Source: DASTFY01 sp963813375 (GTDB lineage: Bacteria; Actinomycetota; Acidimicrobiia; Acidimicrobiales; Ilumatobacteraceae). Taken from it: a DNA stretch of 64,000 nt. Location of the stretch: positions 1 to 64,000 of the forward strand of contig CAWEYT010000003.1 of NCBI GenBank assembly GCA_963813375.1, written 5' to 3'. The notes beneath the pieces are model-generated. The model did not search any database, was not told where the DNA came from, and saw nothing but the letters and a program-made list of their open reading frames with translations. The translations under genes were made by a program, and so were the position numbers. Each line of letters begins with the position of its first letter. Position 1 is the first letter of the stretch. Below are positions 42,222-50,943 of this stretch, one piece after another.

Positions 42222-44202
42222 TCAGAAGGGCAGCTGGTTCAGGAGCCAATCGATCGGAGCCCGTTCGACGACGAAGCGCAGCACCCGTCCGGCCCATCCC
42301 GGCAGCGTGCCGCGGTCGACCGCATCGTCGATCGCCCTCGCCGTGCCGGATTGGAGTGCCTCGGCGGCGGTGTCGCGGTCCCACGTCACATCGCCGATGC
42401 CGGCCTCCGGATCGAGCGAGAGCACCAGGCCCTCCCGGCTGGTGCCCAGCTCGCAGGCCGCGCCGTTCAGCCCGCCGAGCGCGATCCGCTGCACCGTCGC
42501 GTCGAGACCGTCCCCGGGATAGGTGTCGGGCGGTGCCGTGCAGGGGTCGGCCGCCTCGTAGCGGCCGAACTCCTGTGCCCCGCGGTTCCACTCGGCCACC
42601 ACGAACCCGACCGCGGCCCCTGTGATCAGCCCTGCGGCGACGATGGGACCGAGGCTCGGGCGGGTGGTGGCGGCCGCCGCCCGGCTCCGCGACGCCACCA
42701 GCAGGATGGGGATCAGTGCGACCAGGGCCAAGGCGGCGGCGATCAGGAACGACGACCGGAAGGCCCGCGTGAGGATGGCGCTGATGATGTCGACGAGGTC
42801 GTCGCGAGCCGTCGCCAGCGCCGTCGCTCTCGTCGGCCCCTTGGGCCTCGAACACCGCGTCGACGTCTGGGACCTCACCGTCGGGCGTGCTCTCGATCTC
42901 GTTGCGCAGCGCCCAGGCGACGGGGATCTTCTGGCGCAAGCGGGAGCTCCGCCTCCAGCATCGAGGCGGTGCCGGCCAGCGCCGCCTGGTCGGCCCTCGA
43001 CTCCAGTTGCCCGGCCAGCACGGGGGCGATGAGGAGCAGCCCGAGCATGAGACCGGCGTGGCGGGCGGCCACCGAGCGGCTGGCGGCCGCGATCGGGCGG
43101 GCGCCGTCGGGCAGGCTGGCCGGTCCGACGACGGACAGTGCCAGCCCCATGCCCGCGCCGCAGAAGGCGAAGGCGACGGCGGCCAGCCAGCCGCTCACGC
43201 GCGGCAACAGGGCCAACCCGGCCAACCCCGCGGCGAGCACGACCGCGCCGACACCTCCGGCCACGGCCGGCGCCAGCCGGTGACCGAGAGGGCGCACCGC
43301 GAACGAGGCCGCCGGAAGGGCGCTCACGACGACCGCGCCGGCGATGGGTTGGTAGCCCCAGACGACGACGAGCAGCAGGACCCCGAGGAACAGCGCGCCG
43401 ACGAGGGCGCCGAACGTGAGCAGCTCGCCCGCGTTGGCCAGCCAGGTCCGGAGTCCGAGCCGCTCACGGGGGGCCACGATGGGATCGTCGGTGTCACCGC
43501 CGGTCCGGATGCCCGGGACCCACGAGCGCGAGGAGGGCCAGGAGCGCGACGGGCACCTGCACGATGAAGATGGCTCGCCAGGCGAACGCCTGCGTGAGCA
43601 CGCCTCCCAGCGCGGGCCCGACGGCGGCTCCGAACGCGGCCGCCGTGACCCACCAGGTGCGGCCCCGCCCGCTGCTCCCCGTCAACGAGGCCAGGATGGG
43701 CAGGGAGCCCACCAGGGCCAGCGCGGCGCCCGTCCCTTGCAGCGCCCTTCCGGCGAAGAGCACGCCGATGCTCGTCGCCGCGCCGCTCGACCGCGGAGCC
43801 GGCCGCGAACGCCAGCAGGCCGATGAGCGTGAGCGGGCCGGCCTTGACCCGTGATGCGAGCAGGGCCAGCACCGCGGCCACGATCGTCACGACGAGCGCG
43901 TACACGGTGATCACCCACGAGGCCTGCACCACCGTCGTCTCGAGCTCGCGGTAGATGTCGGGCAGCCCGAGCACGACGATCGACGCGTCGGCGAAGGCCA
44001 GCGCGACGGCGAGGGCGAGAAGGACGGCCCGCCACGGCGGACCCGCCGTGCGAAGGGGCGCGGGAGGCGGCGGGGGAGAAGCGCCGGGTGGTGGCAGCGG
44101 CTGCCCCGGGTGAGCGGGAGCAGGAGGAGGTGGCGGAGGCGGCGGTGGGGTCGCCGCGATCGGCGCCGGAGGAGGCAATGGCCCCGACGAGGTGGGCGGC
44201 AT
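42222..44202 (-). CDS. MFS transporter with proline-rich N-terminus, multiply frameshifted
   Basis: About 660 residues. The first 55 residues are a Pro/Ala-rich cytosolic tail. DHA2-type MFS helices follow: LAVALAFADASIVVLGLPDIYRE with the family D-x-S-I-V-x-x-x-L-P pattern, LFAGRALQGTGAALALVGSLP and GPALGGVLTQAFAWRAIFIVQVP. At least four one-base breaks (near 43790, 43510, 42930 and 42840) split it. The last segment has one helix and an extracytoplasmic domain of about 150 residues ending LLNQLPF. Leaderless start: TACGCT 9 nt before ATG 44202. The substrate is unknown; such large forms often export lipids or drugs. Confidence 0.75.
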
Positions 44203-44250
44203 CGTGCCGTCAGCGTACGGGACTGCGCGCCAGGCTGGCGTGCCGGGCCG

Positions 44251-45186
44251 TCAGGCGAGCTGAACGGGGATGGTCAAGACCGAGGGGGTCGTGCCGGGGA
44301 CCGGCTCGAGCTCCCAGACGGTGAGCGTGCCCGGACCGGGCTGGCTGAGGAGGAACGGCGCCGCGGCGCGGAAGGGATGGCGCAGGCCGTCGTCGCGGGT
44401 GGAGCGGGTGACGCCCTCGAAGAGCACCTGGCCCGCGGCATCGCTGATGCGCAGGCCGACACCGGTGTCGGCCACCGCCGTGGAGCCGCTGATCTCGGTG
44501 CCGTTGGTGAGCACGTCCTCAGGGCCGACGGACTCCACCAGGACGGGCGGTGCCCAGGGCGCGAAGTCGTCACGGGTCACGGGGCGGTCGGGGAGGACGT
44601 AGCCGCCCACCGCACGGGCCGTCTGGCCATCGATCTGGAACAGCACGCGGACCGGGAAGACGCTCACCGTGTAGACGAACTGGGCCAGACGCAGCTCGGA
44701 GCTCCCGGGCGGACCCAAGGTCGAGAAGGAGCCGGAGAGGTCGACGACCAGGACGTCGCCCATGAGCGCGGTGCTCCGGACGCGGGTAAGACCCGGCACC
44801 GCCGTGGTCAGCCCGGCCGTGGTCTCGGCCTCGGTGGGGCCTTGCAACAGCGCGCCCAGGGCGTTGTCGACGATCTTGGCGTCGGCGGGGAGGGCCCGGC
44901 GCGCTACGCCCAGCTTGCCGTCGCGCACGAAGAAGATCGGGAGGAGCACGCTGCCCGCCGGGACAGGCGCCGCCGTCGGGCCGGCGGCTGCGGAGGCGGG
45001 CCTGCGCCGGGTCCGCGCCCGGGGCTGCCGTCGCCGGCGTCGTGCCGACCGGGAGCTCCTGCGCCGGTCCGACGGTGACGGTCGAGTCAGGGGAGATCAC
45101 GCTGCAGCCCGTGGCCCACAGCAGGGCGACGCTGCCGGCGGTCGCGAGGAGACGACCACGGCGGCGAGGGCCCGGGCGGGCGCCAT
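44251..45186 (-). CDS. GerMN-domain lipoprotein, frameshifted
   Basis: About 310 residues. A lipobox segment (ALLWATGCSV) begins near 45125, followed by a low-complexity linker. After a one-base break near 45000 comes a GerMN domain (IFFVRDGKLGVARRAL, GALLQGPTEAETTAGL, VLVVDLSGSFSTLG). A C-terminal Gmad2 immunoglobulin-like domain ends TLTVWELEPVPG. The architecture matches actinobacterial lipoproteins linked to spore-germination or two-component loci elsewhere, although no such genes are adjacent. The start is unresolved: ATG 45186 lies in another frame from the lipobox, so a further error or an unusual start is likely. Confidence 0.7.
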
Positions 45187-45375
45187 GGGAGCGCCGGCGG
45201 CTGAGGCGCGCGGGGTCGCGCTCCTGGGCGTGTCACCCCTCGGTCGTACCAGCCGTGCTGGGGTCGCACGTACATCAGAGTCGCGATGTTCGCGCTCGGA
45301 TACCGGTCTGTAACGGACCCGCGCGGAAACGTCGCGCGGCGCGTCGCGCTCGCTGCGGAGCGTGGTGGGCGGTCG

Positions 45376-46149
45376 TCAGGCCGCGTGGACGTCGGCGATG
45401 TCGGCCACATCGCTCCACTGCGCGCGGTCGTGGGCGAGCAGGAGCGTGGCGCCGGAGTCCTCGAGGGCCTGCAGGCGAGCGATGGCCGCGGTCGCCAGCT
45501 CATGGTTCCACGGACGGCCCTGGGGCTGGCCGGCGTCGATGGCGTCGCGGGTGTAGGCGGCATCCCCGACCAGCACGTAGCGGCGCCCGTCGGTGAACGT
45601 CACGAGCAACGATTGGTGCCCTGGTGTGTGCCCACGGGTGTCGAGCAGGACGAGCGATCCGTCGCCGAGGAGGTCGTGCTGGTCCTCGTAGTCGAACGGC
45701 GCGGGATCGTCCGGGCCGAGGTCGTCCGGACCCAGACCGAACGCCGGGTGTCCGAGCTTGCTCCGGTAGAACGCGGCCTCCCGGGCCCGGATCACCCATT
45801 TGGCCGGAGCGAAGGAGCTGTTGCACCCGCAATGGTCGAAGTGGAGGTGCGAGTTGACGATCCACCGGACGTCGCCGTCGGCGAAGCCGGCCTGCCGGAG
45901 CCGGGCCGGTGCGAGCGTGTCGGCGTCGCCCAGCGGCTCGAAGGTCGACGCCATGGCCGGACCCAGGTAGCCGGCAAGGTCCTCGAGGCAGCGGGCGTTC
46001 ATGCCCGTGTCCCAGAGCAGGACGCCGTCTCCCGTGTCGATGGCGTGCGTCATCACGGGGATGTCGAAGGTCTGTTCCGACCGCCGGCCCTCGAACAGGA
46101 GGCCGGGGTCGGTCCTGATGTCACCGCAGCGCAACGCCAGGAGCCGCAT
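45376..46149 (-). CDS. Metallo-beta-lactamase fold hydrolase, N-acyl homoserine lactonase-like
   Basis: A 257-residue zinc hydrolase. The HxHxDH motif is His101-x-His103-x-Asp105-His106 (NSHLHFDHCG). The third-zinc-ligand His lies in TRGHTPGHQSLL, the bridging Asp in LVGDAAYT, and the last His in LLLAHDRAQW. The pattern fits AHL lactonases (AiiA/AttM family), although other lactones are possible. The start ATG 46149 is leaderless with TACCGT 6 nt upstream, back to back with the ArsC promoter. No acyl-homoserine lactone synthase is present in the window. Confidence 0.88.
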   Translation of the reverse strand: MRLLALRCGDIRTDPGLLFEGRRSEQTFDIPVMTHAIDTGDGVLLWDTGMNARCLEDLAGYLGPAMASTFEPLGDADTLAPARLRQAGFADGDVRWIVNSHLHFDHCGCNSSFAPAKWVIRAREAAFYRSKLGHPAFGLGPDDLGPDDPAPFDYEDQHDLLGDGSLVLLDTRGHTPGHQSLLVTFTDGRRYVLVGDAAYTRDAIDAGQPQGRPWNHELATAAIARLQALEDSGATLLLAHDRAQWSDVADIADVHAA

Positions 46150-46179
46150 CCGCGCACGGTAGCCGTAGTGTTCGGGCCC

Positions 46180-46536
46180 ATGGCCGACGTCACCATCTAC
46201 CACAACCCTCATTGAGGGTCCTCCAAGAACGCTCTCGCGGCCGCGCGTGAGCTGGGCGTCGAGTTCGACGTCGTCGAGTACCTGAAGACGCCACCGGACC
46301 GCGAGACCTTGGAAGGCATCGTCGCCGTCCTCGAGGATCCCATCGCCGACCTGGTCCGGAAGGACTCGCTCTTCCAGAAGCTGGGGCTGGACCCGGCCGA
46401 CTACACCGAGGCCGGTCCCGTCATCGATCTCCTGCTCGAGCGCAAGGCGCTGATGCAGCGCCCGATCATCGTGAAGGGCGACCGCGCCATCATCGGGCGC
46501 CCGACCTCCCGGGTGCGCGAGCTGCTCGCCGGCTGA
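46180..46536 (+). CDS. arsC: ArsC/Spx-family arsenate reductase-like protein with in-frame TGA at the catalytic Cys, probable selenoprotein
   Basis: A 118-codon frame of the ArsC thioredoxin-fold family: MADVTIYHNPH, then TGA, then GSSKNALAAARELG. The TGA is codon 12 (46213-46215), exactly the position of the catalytic Cys in the HNPxC motif. The frame is otherwise uninterrupted, and family residues follow (YLKTPPDRETL, LVRKDSLFQKLG, QRPIIV, GRPTSRVRELL). A strong hairpin begins 15 nt after the TGA, as in bacterial SECIS elements. Selenocysteine insertion is therefore the best explanation; a TGC-to-TGA read error or a dead gene are alternatives. Sec-containing ArsC-like proteins have been described in metagenomic selenoproteome work. 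Leaderless promoter TAGTGT lies 8 nt upstream. No Sec machinery genes lie in this window. Confidence 0.75.
46231..46252 (+). promoter_or_regulatory. SECIS-like hairpin downstream of the ArsC TGA codon
   Basis: GCTC-t-CGCG-gccg-CGCG-t-GAGC forms a stem of eight GC-rich pairs with one internal T-T mismatch and a 4-nt loop beginning with G. It starts 15 nt after the TGA, within the spacing known for bacterial SECIS elements, which also favour a G early in the apical loop. It lies inside the coding frame. In a genome this GC-rich some hairpins arise by chance, so this is supportive only. Confidence 0.5.
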
Positions 46537-46568
46537 ACCCGTCCGGGTGGCCCCGGCCGAGGAGTGGG

Positions 46569-47699
46569 TCACGCCCGTTCGGTGCGCAGCCGGGCTTCGA
46601 TGCGGGCCGAGCGGAGCATCGGCGACGGATGGCTGCCGATGGCGCGGGGCGTTCCGTCGCCGCCGTCCTGACGGTCGAGGGCGTGGACCCGCCGAAGGGC
46701 GAGGGCGAGGTGCCGCCCGTAGCCCATGTCGACTGCCCGCTGATCGGCGGCGAACTCGGCCGACCGGCCCAGGCGGTCGCCGATGCGTCGCGCCACGATG
46801 ACCGTGGCGAGGAAGGCCAGGGCCAGCACCTGCAGCATCGCGCTGACGATGCGCCCGATGAGCGCCAGTCCGGCCGATCGCTGGGCCAGGACGTCGGTGG
46901 CGGCGTAGGCCAGCCGCTCGAGCAGGAAGCCGACGCGGGCCAGCGTGATGATCGGCAGCGACAGCCAGTGCGTGATGGTGAGGGCCACCGTGTGCAACCC
47001 GAGGTGGTGACCGAGCTCGTGGGCGAGCACGCCGTGCAGCTCGTCGTCCGGCAGCAGCTCCAGCGCGCCGGTGCTGACGGCGACGACGTGTCCGCCGCAC
47101 GCGTAGGCGTTGAGCTCCGGGGAATCCGTCACGGCGAGGACGAACCGGTGGGCGGGCAGGCCAGCCTGCTCCACGACGTCGTGCCAGGCGGGCTCGAGGC
47201 GGTCGAGCTCCTCGGGCGTAGGGCGCCGGGCGCCGTACAGCCAGCTCAGGAGGAGACGCTGCACCGGCCGGAGGAACATGAGGATGCCCGCCGCCAGGTA
47301 CCCGACCGCGAAGGCCCAGTAGGGCACCGGCGCCACGAGACGAACGACGAGCCAGAAGGCGGCGAGCGCGACCAGCGAGACGGGCAGCAGCGCCGCGGTC
47401 GGCACCAGCACGGCCAGTGCCGACGTGTCGGGCCGCCGGCCGGCGCGGGCGTCGAGGGCGCGCACGCGGTCGGGTGCGGTGCCCGGCGTCCCGGCACGGC
47501 GATCGGGTTGGGCGCGCCGGGTGGGGTGGTGGTCGACGGACTCCGCCTCCGAGCCCGGCAGGACGAACTCGTCGTCTGTCCAGCGGGCGCCGTCCCACCA
47601 CCGCAACCGCCCGGGTTCACCGGGGACCCGGTACCACCCCCGGCGAGCCGGGCCCGAGCTGTTCAGCGCATCCTCCTGCGGGGAGATGTTTCGCTGCAT
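46569..47699 (-). CDS. M48-family zinc metalloprotease with N-terminal DUF2510 domain
   Basis: A 376-residue membrane peptidase. Residues 20-45 are a DUF2510 motif (GWYRVPGEPGRLRWWDGARW), common in actinobacterial membrane proteins. Two helices follow at about 105-150. The M48 domain has LNAYACGGHVVAVSTGAL, the zinc motif HELGHHLGLH (HExxH) and the third-ligand region EFAADQRAVDMGYG. It resembles HtpX/Ste24-like quality-control proteases. ATG 47699 (MQRNISP) is chosen because the DUF2510 homology starts soon after; the frame continues upstream without likely coding. Confidence 0.85.
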   Translation of the reverse strand: MQRNISPQEDALNSSGPARRGWYRVPGEPGRLRWWDGARWTDDEFVLPGSEAESVDHHPTRRAQPDRRAGTPGTAPDRVRALDARAGRRPDTSALAVLVPTAALLPVSLVALAAFWLVVRLVAPVPYWAFAVGYLAAGILMFLRPVQRLLLSWLYGARRPTPEELDRLEPAWHDVVEQAGLPAHRFVLAVTDSPELNAYACGGHVVAVSTGALELLPDDELHGVLAHELGHHLGLHTVALTITHWLSLPIITLARVGFLLERLAYAATDVLAQRSAGLALIGRIVSAMLQVLALAFLATVIVARRIGDRLGRSAEFAADQRAVDMGYGRHLALALRRVHALDRQDGGDGTPRAIGSHPSPMLRSARIEARLRTERA

Positions 47700-47740
47700 G
47701 GTACGTCCCGTTCCCGGTGGAGGGACAGGGAAGTCGACGT

Positions 47741-48424
47741 TCAGCGCGCGGTGGAGCTGGCTGCCGGGCTGGGGACCGCGGCCAGGGCCTGGATCGTCCA
47801 CTGGCCGACGAACGTGGCCAGCTCGTCGATCGAGAGCTTCAGCCTCCCGGTGCGGTGGTAGTGCGAGAACTGCGCCACGGCGCCCAGGACGCCGATGGCC
47901 AGGAGGGTGGGATCGTGCTCGTCGGGGACCAGTCCGGCCGTCTGGGCTTCACGCACCAGCCGCGCCGCGTCCTGGACGTACACGTCGCCGCTCTCCCGCA
48001 GCACGGCAGCGACCCGCTGGTCGTGGCGCTCGACCTCGAGGAGGGCGAAGAATCGGCCGTGCTCGGCCATGAAGCGGACCGATGCCTCGGTGCCCTGGCG
48101 GAGACGGGTCACGGGATCGGCGTCGTCGTCCATCGCCGCGGCCTGGGCCCGCCGGAGCTGCTGGCGGACGGAGCGCACGAGCTCGGCGAAGAGCGATTCC
48201 TTGTTCTCGAAGTACCAGTAGAAGAGGCCCTTGGCCACGCCCGCCGTCTCGCAGATGTCGGCGATGCGGGTGGGGCCGTAGCCGCCGCTGGCGAAGAGCG
48301 CCTCCGCGGCGTCGAGCAGCTGCTGCTTGCGCTCGAGGCCCTGGTCCGTGTGCCGGCGCGGCGTCGCCGGACCGTCGCCGGCCGACCGGTCATTTGCTGG
48401 GTCACGTGTTGTTCGTTGGTCCAC
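47741..48424 (-). CDS. TetR-family transcriptional regulator
   Basis: A 227-residue regulator. The HTH domain lies at about residues 33-80 (QLLDAAEALFASGGYGPTRIADICETAGVAKGLFYWYFENKESL, in two blocks), and the ligand domain covers the rest (FALLEVERHDQRV, ATFVGQWTIQAL). It resembles fatty-acid or aliphatic-signal TetR proteins in general shape, but the effector is unknown. A palindrome lies between this gene and the divergent ferredoxin gene. The start may be a few codons downstream of GTG 48424. Confidence 0.87.
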   Translation of the reverse strand: MDQRTTRDPANDRSAGDGPATPRRHTDQGLERKQQLLDAAEALFASGGYGPTRIADICETAGVAKGLFYWYFENKESLFAELVRSVRQQLRRAQAAAMDDDADPVTRLRQGTEASVRFMAEHGRFFALLEVERHDQRVAAVLRESGDVYVQDAARLVREAQTAGLVPDEHDPTLLAIGVLGAVAQFSHYHRTGRLKLSIDELATFVGQWTIQALAAVPSPAASSTAR

Positions 48425-48463
48425 GTCGTCTCACCATCGCGTCGGCGGTCAGTCCACCAGGCC

Positions 48464-48479
48464 TTGACCCGTGGGTCAA
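48464..48479. promoter_or_regulatory. Perfect palindrome between tetR and ferredoxin genes, candidate TetR operator
   Basis: TTGACCC-GT-GGGTCAA is a perfect 7-bp inverted repeat with a 2-bp centre. It lies 40 bp from the tetR start and 30 bp from the ferredoxin start, just upstream of the TAGGCT -10 of the ferredoxin gene. This is the usual geometry for a TetR protein that controls itself and the divergent gene. Confidence 0.55.
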
Positions 48480-48508
48480 TCCCACCTGCCGCGCCCTAGG
48501 CTCGCGGC

Positions 48509-48820
48509 GTGTCCAGCGCCCGGCTCGAGCGGATCGCCACGCGGGAGCGCAACGCCAAGTGGAAGAACCCCCCGCTGCGCATCGAGATGGCCGAGTGCAT
48601 CAACTGCGACGCCTGCCTCCGCCACTGCCCGAGCCACTTCGGTGCGATCTTCAACCACGGGCCCGACGTCGTGATCATCCCGGAGCTCTGCTCGGGGTGC
48701 GACAAGTGCCTCCCCGCCTGTCCCGTCGACTGCATCTACCCGTTCCCGGACTGGGAGCAGGCTGGGTCCCCGCTCGAGTGGTGGGACGAGCCCGGCAGCA
48801 GCAACGATCCGTACCGGTGA
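48509..48820 (+). CDS. Ferredoxin with two [4Fe-4S] motifs
   Basis: A 103-residue protein. Two cluster motifs are visible: Cys30, Cys33, Cys36, Cys40 (CINCDACLRHC) and Cys61, Cys64, Cys67, Cys71 (CSGCDKCLPAC), followed by PVDCI. The N-terminus is basic and the C-terminus acidic with extra Trp residues. It is likely an electron carrier for an oxidoreductase encoded elsewhere. GTG 48509 is leaderless with TAGGCT (48497-48502) 6 nt upstream. It is possibly repressed by the divergent TetR. Confidence 0.9.
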   Translation: MSSARLERIATRERNAKWKNPPLRIEMAECINCDACLRHCPSHFGAIFNHGPDVVIIPELCSGCDKCLPACPVDCIYPFPDWEQAGSPLEWWDEPGSSNDPYR

Positions 48821-48872
48821 GGGCCTTGCCGGTGAGGGGTCGGGTTCGGCTCGCGTCCGCTAGACACAGACC

Positions 48873-49631
48873 ATGACCGATCTCCAGTTGCTGCCCGGTG
48901 CCGAGCCCTGGTCCGCGGAGGGCGGGCCTGCCGGCGCGCTCTGCCTGCACGGCTTCACCGGCAACCCGGGCTCCATGCGCGGGGTGGCGGAGGCCTTCGC
49001 CGCCGCCGGCTTCGCCGTCGAGCTGCCCCGCCTCCCGGGTCACGGCACGACGGTGGAGGACATGAAGGCGACGAGGTGGGCGGACTGGACGGCCGAGGTG
49101 GAAGCGGCCTACCAGCGTCTGGCCGCTCGCACCGACAAGGTGGTCGTCTCCGGCCTGTCGATGGGGGGCAGCCTCACGCTGTGGACGGCGTTGCAGCATC
49201 CCGAGGTGGCGGGGCTCGTGTGCATCAACCCCGCGACGAAGCCGCAGCCGGCCGAGCTCATGGAGATGCTGCACGGGATGGTCAACGAGGGCACCGACGT
49301 CATGCCCGGGATCGGCGCCGACATCGCCGATCCGGATGCGACCGAGAGCGCCTATGCCCAGACGCCCCTGCTCCCGCTGATCTCGCTCGTCGAGGACGGC
49401 CTGGCGTCGCAGTGCGAGCGCTACGGCGAGATCACCTGCCCGTTGCTCCTCCTGACCAGCCCGCAGGACCATGTGGTCGAGCCGAGCAACGGCGACTTCC
49501 TGGCCGAGACCTTCGGTGGTCCGGTGGAGCGCATCAGCCTCGACCGCAGCTACCACGTCGCGACGCTCGACTACGACAAGGACGTGATCTTCGAGGCTGC
49601 GGTGGCCTTCGGCCGCAAGGTCACAGGCTGA
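48873..49631 (+). CDS. Alpha/beta-hydrolase, carboxylesterase (Est30-like)
   Basis: A 252-residue hydrolase. The oxyanion loop is LCLHGFTGNPGSMRGVAEAF, the nucleophile elbow GLSMGGSL with Ser near residue 96, the acid in LTSPQDHVVEPSN and the His in RSYHVATLDYDKD. This order matches Est30/monoglyceride-lipase-like carboxylesterases. A TAGACA hexamer 6 nt before ATG 48873 indicates a leaderless start. The true substrate is unknown. Confidence 0.87.
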   Translation: MTDLQLLPGAEPWSAEGGPAGALCLHGFTGNPGSMRGVAEAFAAAGFAVELPRLPGHGTTVEDMKATRWADWTAEVEAAYQRLAARTDKVVVSGLSMGGSLTLWTALQHPEVAGLVCINPATKPQPAELMEMLHGMVNEGTDVMPGIGADIADPDATESAYAQTPLLPLISLVEDGLASQCERYGEITCPLLLLTSPQDHVVEPSNGDFLAETFGGPVERISLDRSYHVATLDYDKDVIFEAAVAFGRKVTG

Positions 49632-49665
49632 CCGCCGGTCACGCGCCGCTCTGGATGGCCGCCGT

Positions 49666-50943
49666 GTGCACGACATGACCGCCGGCGCGGTGCTCTCGGT
49701 GGTGGCGTCGATCCCCAGCCCGTCGGACGGGACGATCTCGTTGGGCCCGCTCAACCTCCGCGCCTACGGGTTGATGATCGCCCTCGGTGTGCTGGCCGGG
49801 GTCTGGCTGGCCGGCCGGCGGCTCGAAGCGAGAGGGGTCGGGACCCGGGAGGACATGTCGTACATCGCGTTGTGGGCGGTGCCGGCCGGGATCATCGGTT
49901 CGCGGCTGTACCACGTGATCACCGACTGGCGCCGCTTCCAGGGGCGGTGGCTCGACGCCTTCAAGATCTGGGAGGGCGGCCTCGGCATCTGGGGCGGCGT
50001 CGCGCTCGGCGTCGCGGTGGGCATCTGGGCCGCCATGCGTCGGGGCATCCCGCTGCAGGGTGGGCTGTCGGCCATCATCCCGGCGCTCCCGCTGGCCCAG
50101 GCCATCGGCCGTTGGGGGAACTGGTGGAACCAGGAGCTGTTCGGGCGACCGACCGACCTGCCGTGGGCGCTCGAGGTCTCGTCCGACAAGGCGGTGTCCG
50201 CCGGCTACCCGCCCGGGACGACGTTCCATCCGACGTTCCTCTACGAGTCGCTGTGGTGCCTGCTGCTGTGCGGCGGGCTGATCTGGATCGACCGCCGGTT
50301 CCGGATCTGGGGCACGGAGCTGTTCGCGCTGTACGTCGCCGGCTACACGTTCATGCGCTTCTGGATCGAGCGGCTGCGCGTCGATGAGGCTTCGCTGCTC
50401 TGGGGTTGGCGGGTCAATGAGGTCGTGTCGCTCGTGGTGTTCGCGATCGCCGTCGTGTACCTCCTCGTCTCGATGCGCCGCCCCCGGCCGGACCCGGTCG
50501 GAGCCGTGGTCGAGGCCCAGGTTGAGGTCGACGTCGAGGTGGCCGATGCGGAGATGGCCGATGCCGGGCCGGCCGATGCCGACGCGGTCGATGACGAGCC
50601 CGAGGAGCGCGTCGAGCCCGCCGCCGTAGCATCGTCAGCCGTGTCCGATCGCCTCTCGGCCGCCCAGGTCGCCCACGTGGCCCGTCTGGCCCGTCTCGAG
50701 CTGACCGACCAGGAGCTGGCCCGCTACACCGAGCAGCTGGCGTCGATGCTCGACCACTTCCGCGACATCGACGCGCTCGAGCTCGACGACGTCGCCCCGA
50801 TGTCGCAGCCCCTGCCGCTCCAGAACGTCTTCCGTGAGGACGTCGTCGGGCCCACCCTCGACCGCGACGAGGTGCTGGCGGCGGCGCCGGCCGCCGAGTC
50901 CGGCCGCTTCCGCGTGCCGCCGATCCTCGGTGAGGCCCCATGA
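49666..50943 (+). CDS. lgt: Prolipoprotein diacylglyceryl transferase, open in frame into gatC
   Basis: The first 270 residues are a complete Lgt: IPSPSDGTISLGPLNLRAYGLMIALGVLAG, then HVITDWRRF, the signature QAIGRWGNWWNQELFGRPTDLPWAL with the catalytic Arg-Gly-Asn region, and a final helix VVFAIAVVYLLVSM. It transfers diacylglycerol to lipobox Cys residues at the membrane. No stop follows. An acidic Ala/Asp/Glu/Val tail of about 55 residues runs directly into a full GatC, ending at 50943. Either this is a true Lgt-GatC fusion or the Lgt stop has been lost. The start could also be ATG 49675. GatC has its own promoter inside this frame. Confidence 0.85.
   Translation: MHDMTAGAVLSVVASIPSPSDGTISLGPLNLRAYGLMIALGVLAGVWLAGRRLEARGVGTREDMSYIALWAVPAGIIGSRLYHVITDWRRFQGRWLDAFKIWEGGLGIWGGVALGVAVGIWAAMRRGIPLQGGLSAIIPALPLAQAIGRWGNWWNQELFGRPTDLPWALEVSSDKAVSAGYPPGTTFHPTFLYESLWCLLLCGGLIWIDRRFRIWGTELFALYVAGYTFMRFWIERLRVDEASLLWGWRVNEVVSLVVFAIAVVYLLVSMRRPRPDPVGAVVEAQVEVDVEVADAEMADAGPADADAVDDEPEERVEPAAVASSAVSDRLSAAQVAHVARLARLELTDQELARYTEQLASMLDHFRDIDALELDDVAPMSQPLPLQNVFREDVVGPTLDRDEVLAAAPAAESGRFRVPPILGEAP
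50627..50632 (+). promoter_or_regulatory. Leaderless -10 element for gatC inside the lgt frame
   Basis: TAGCAT lies 8 nt before the GTG at 50641, in the same geometry as the other leaderless genes of the window. It suggests that gatC is transcribed and translated on its own even though the lgt frame reads through it. Confidence 0.55.
50641..50943 (+). CDS. gatC: Asp-tRNA(Asn)/Glu-tRNA(Gln) amidotransferase subunit C
   Basis: A 100-residue GatC starting at GTG 50641: RLSAAQVAHVARLARLELT, then ELARYTEQLASMLDHFRDID, the PMSQPLPLQNVFREDVVGPTL belt region and the C-terminal FRVPPILGEAP. It is the small subunit that wraps GatA and GatB in the GatCAB complex. The same frame is continuous with the upstream lgt. 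The stop overlaps the gatA start (ATGA), which couples it to GatA. Confidence 0.87.
   Translation: MSDRLSAAQVAHVARLARLELTDQELARYTEQLASMLDHFRDIDALELDDVAPMSQPLPLQNVFREDVVGPTLDRDEVLAAAPAAESGRFRVPPILGEAP

Noticed and set aside
45287..46215. Plus-strand 309-codon frame that ends at the TGA of the ArsC-like gene
   Set aside because: It is antisense to the metallo-hydrolase gene; only its last 11 codons, from ATG 46180, belong to the ArsC frame.
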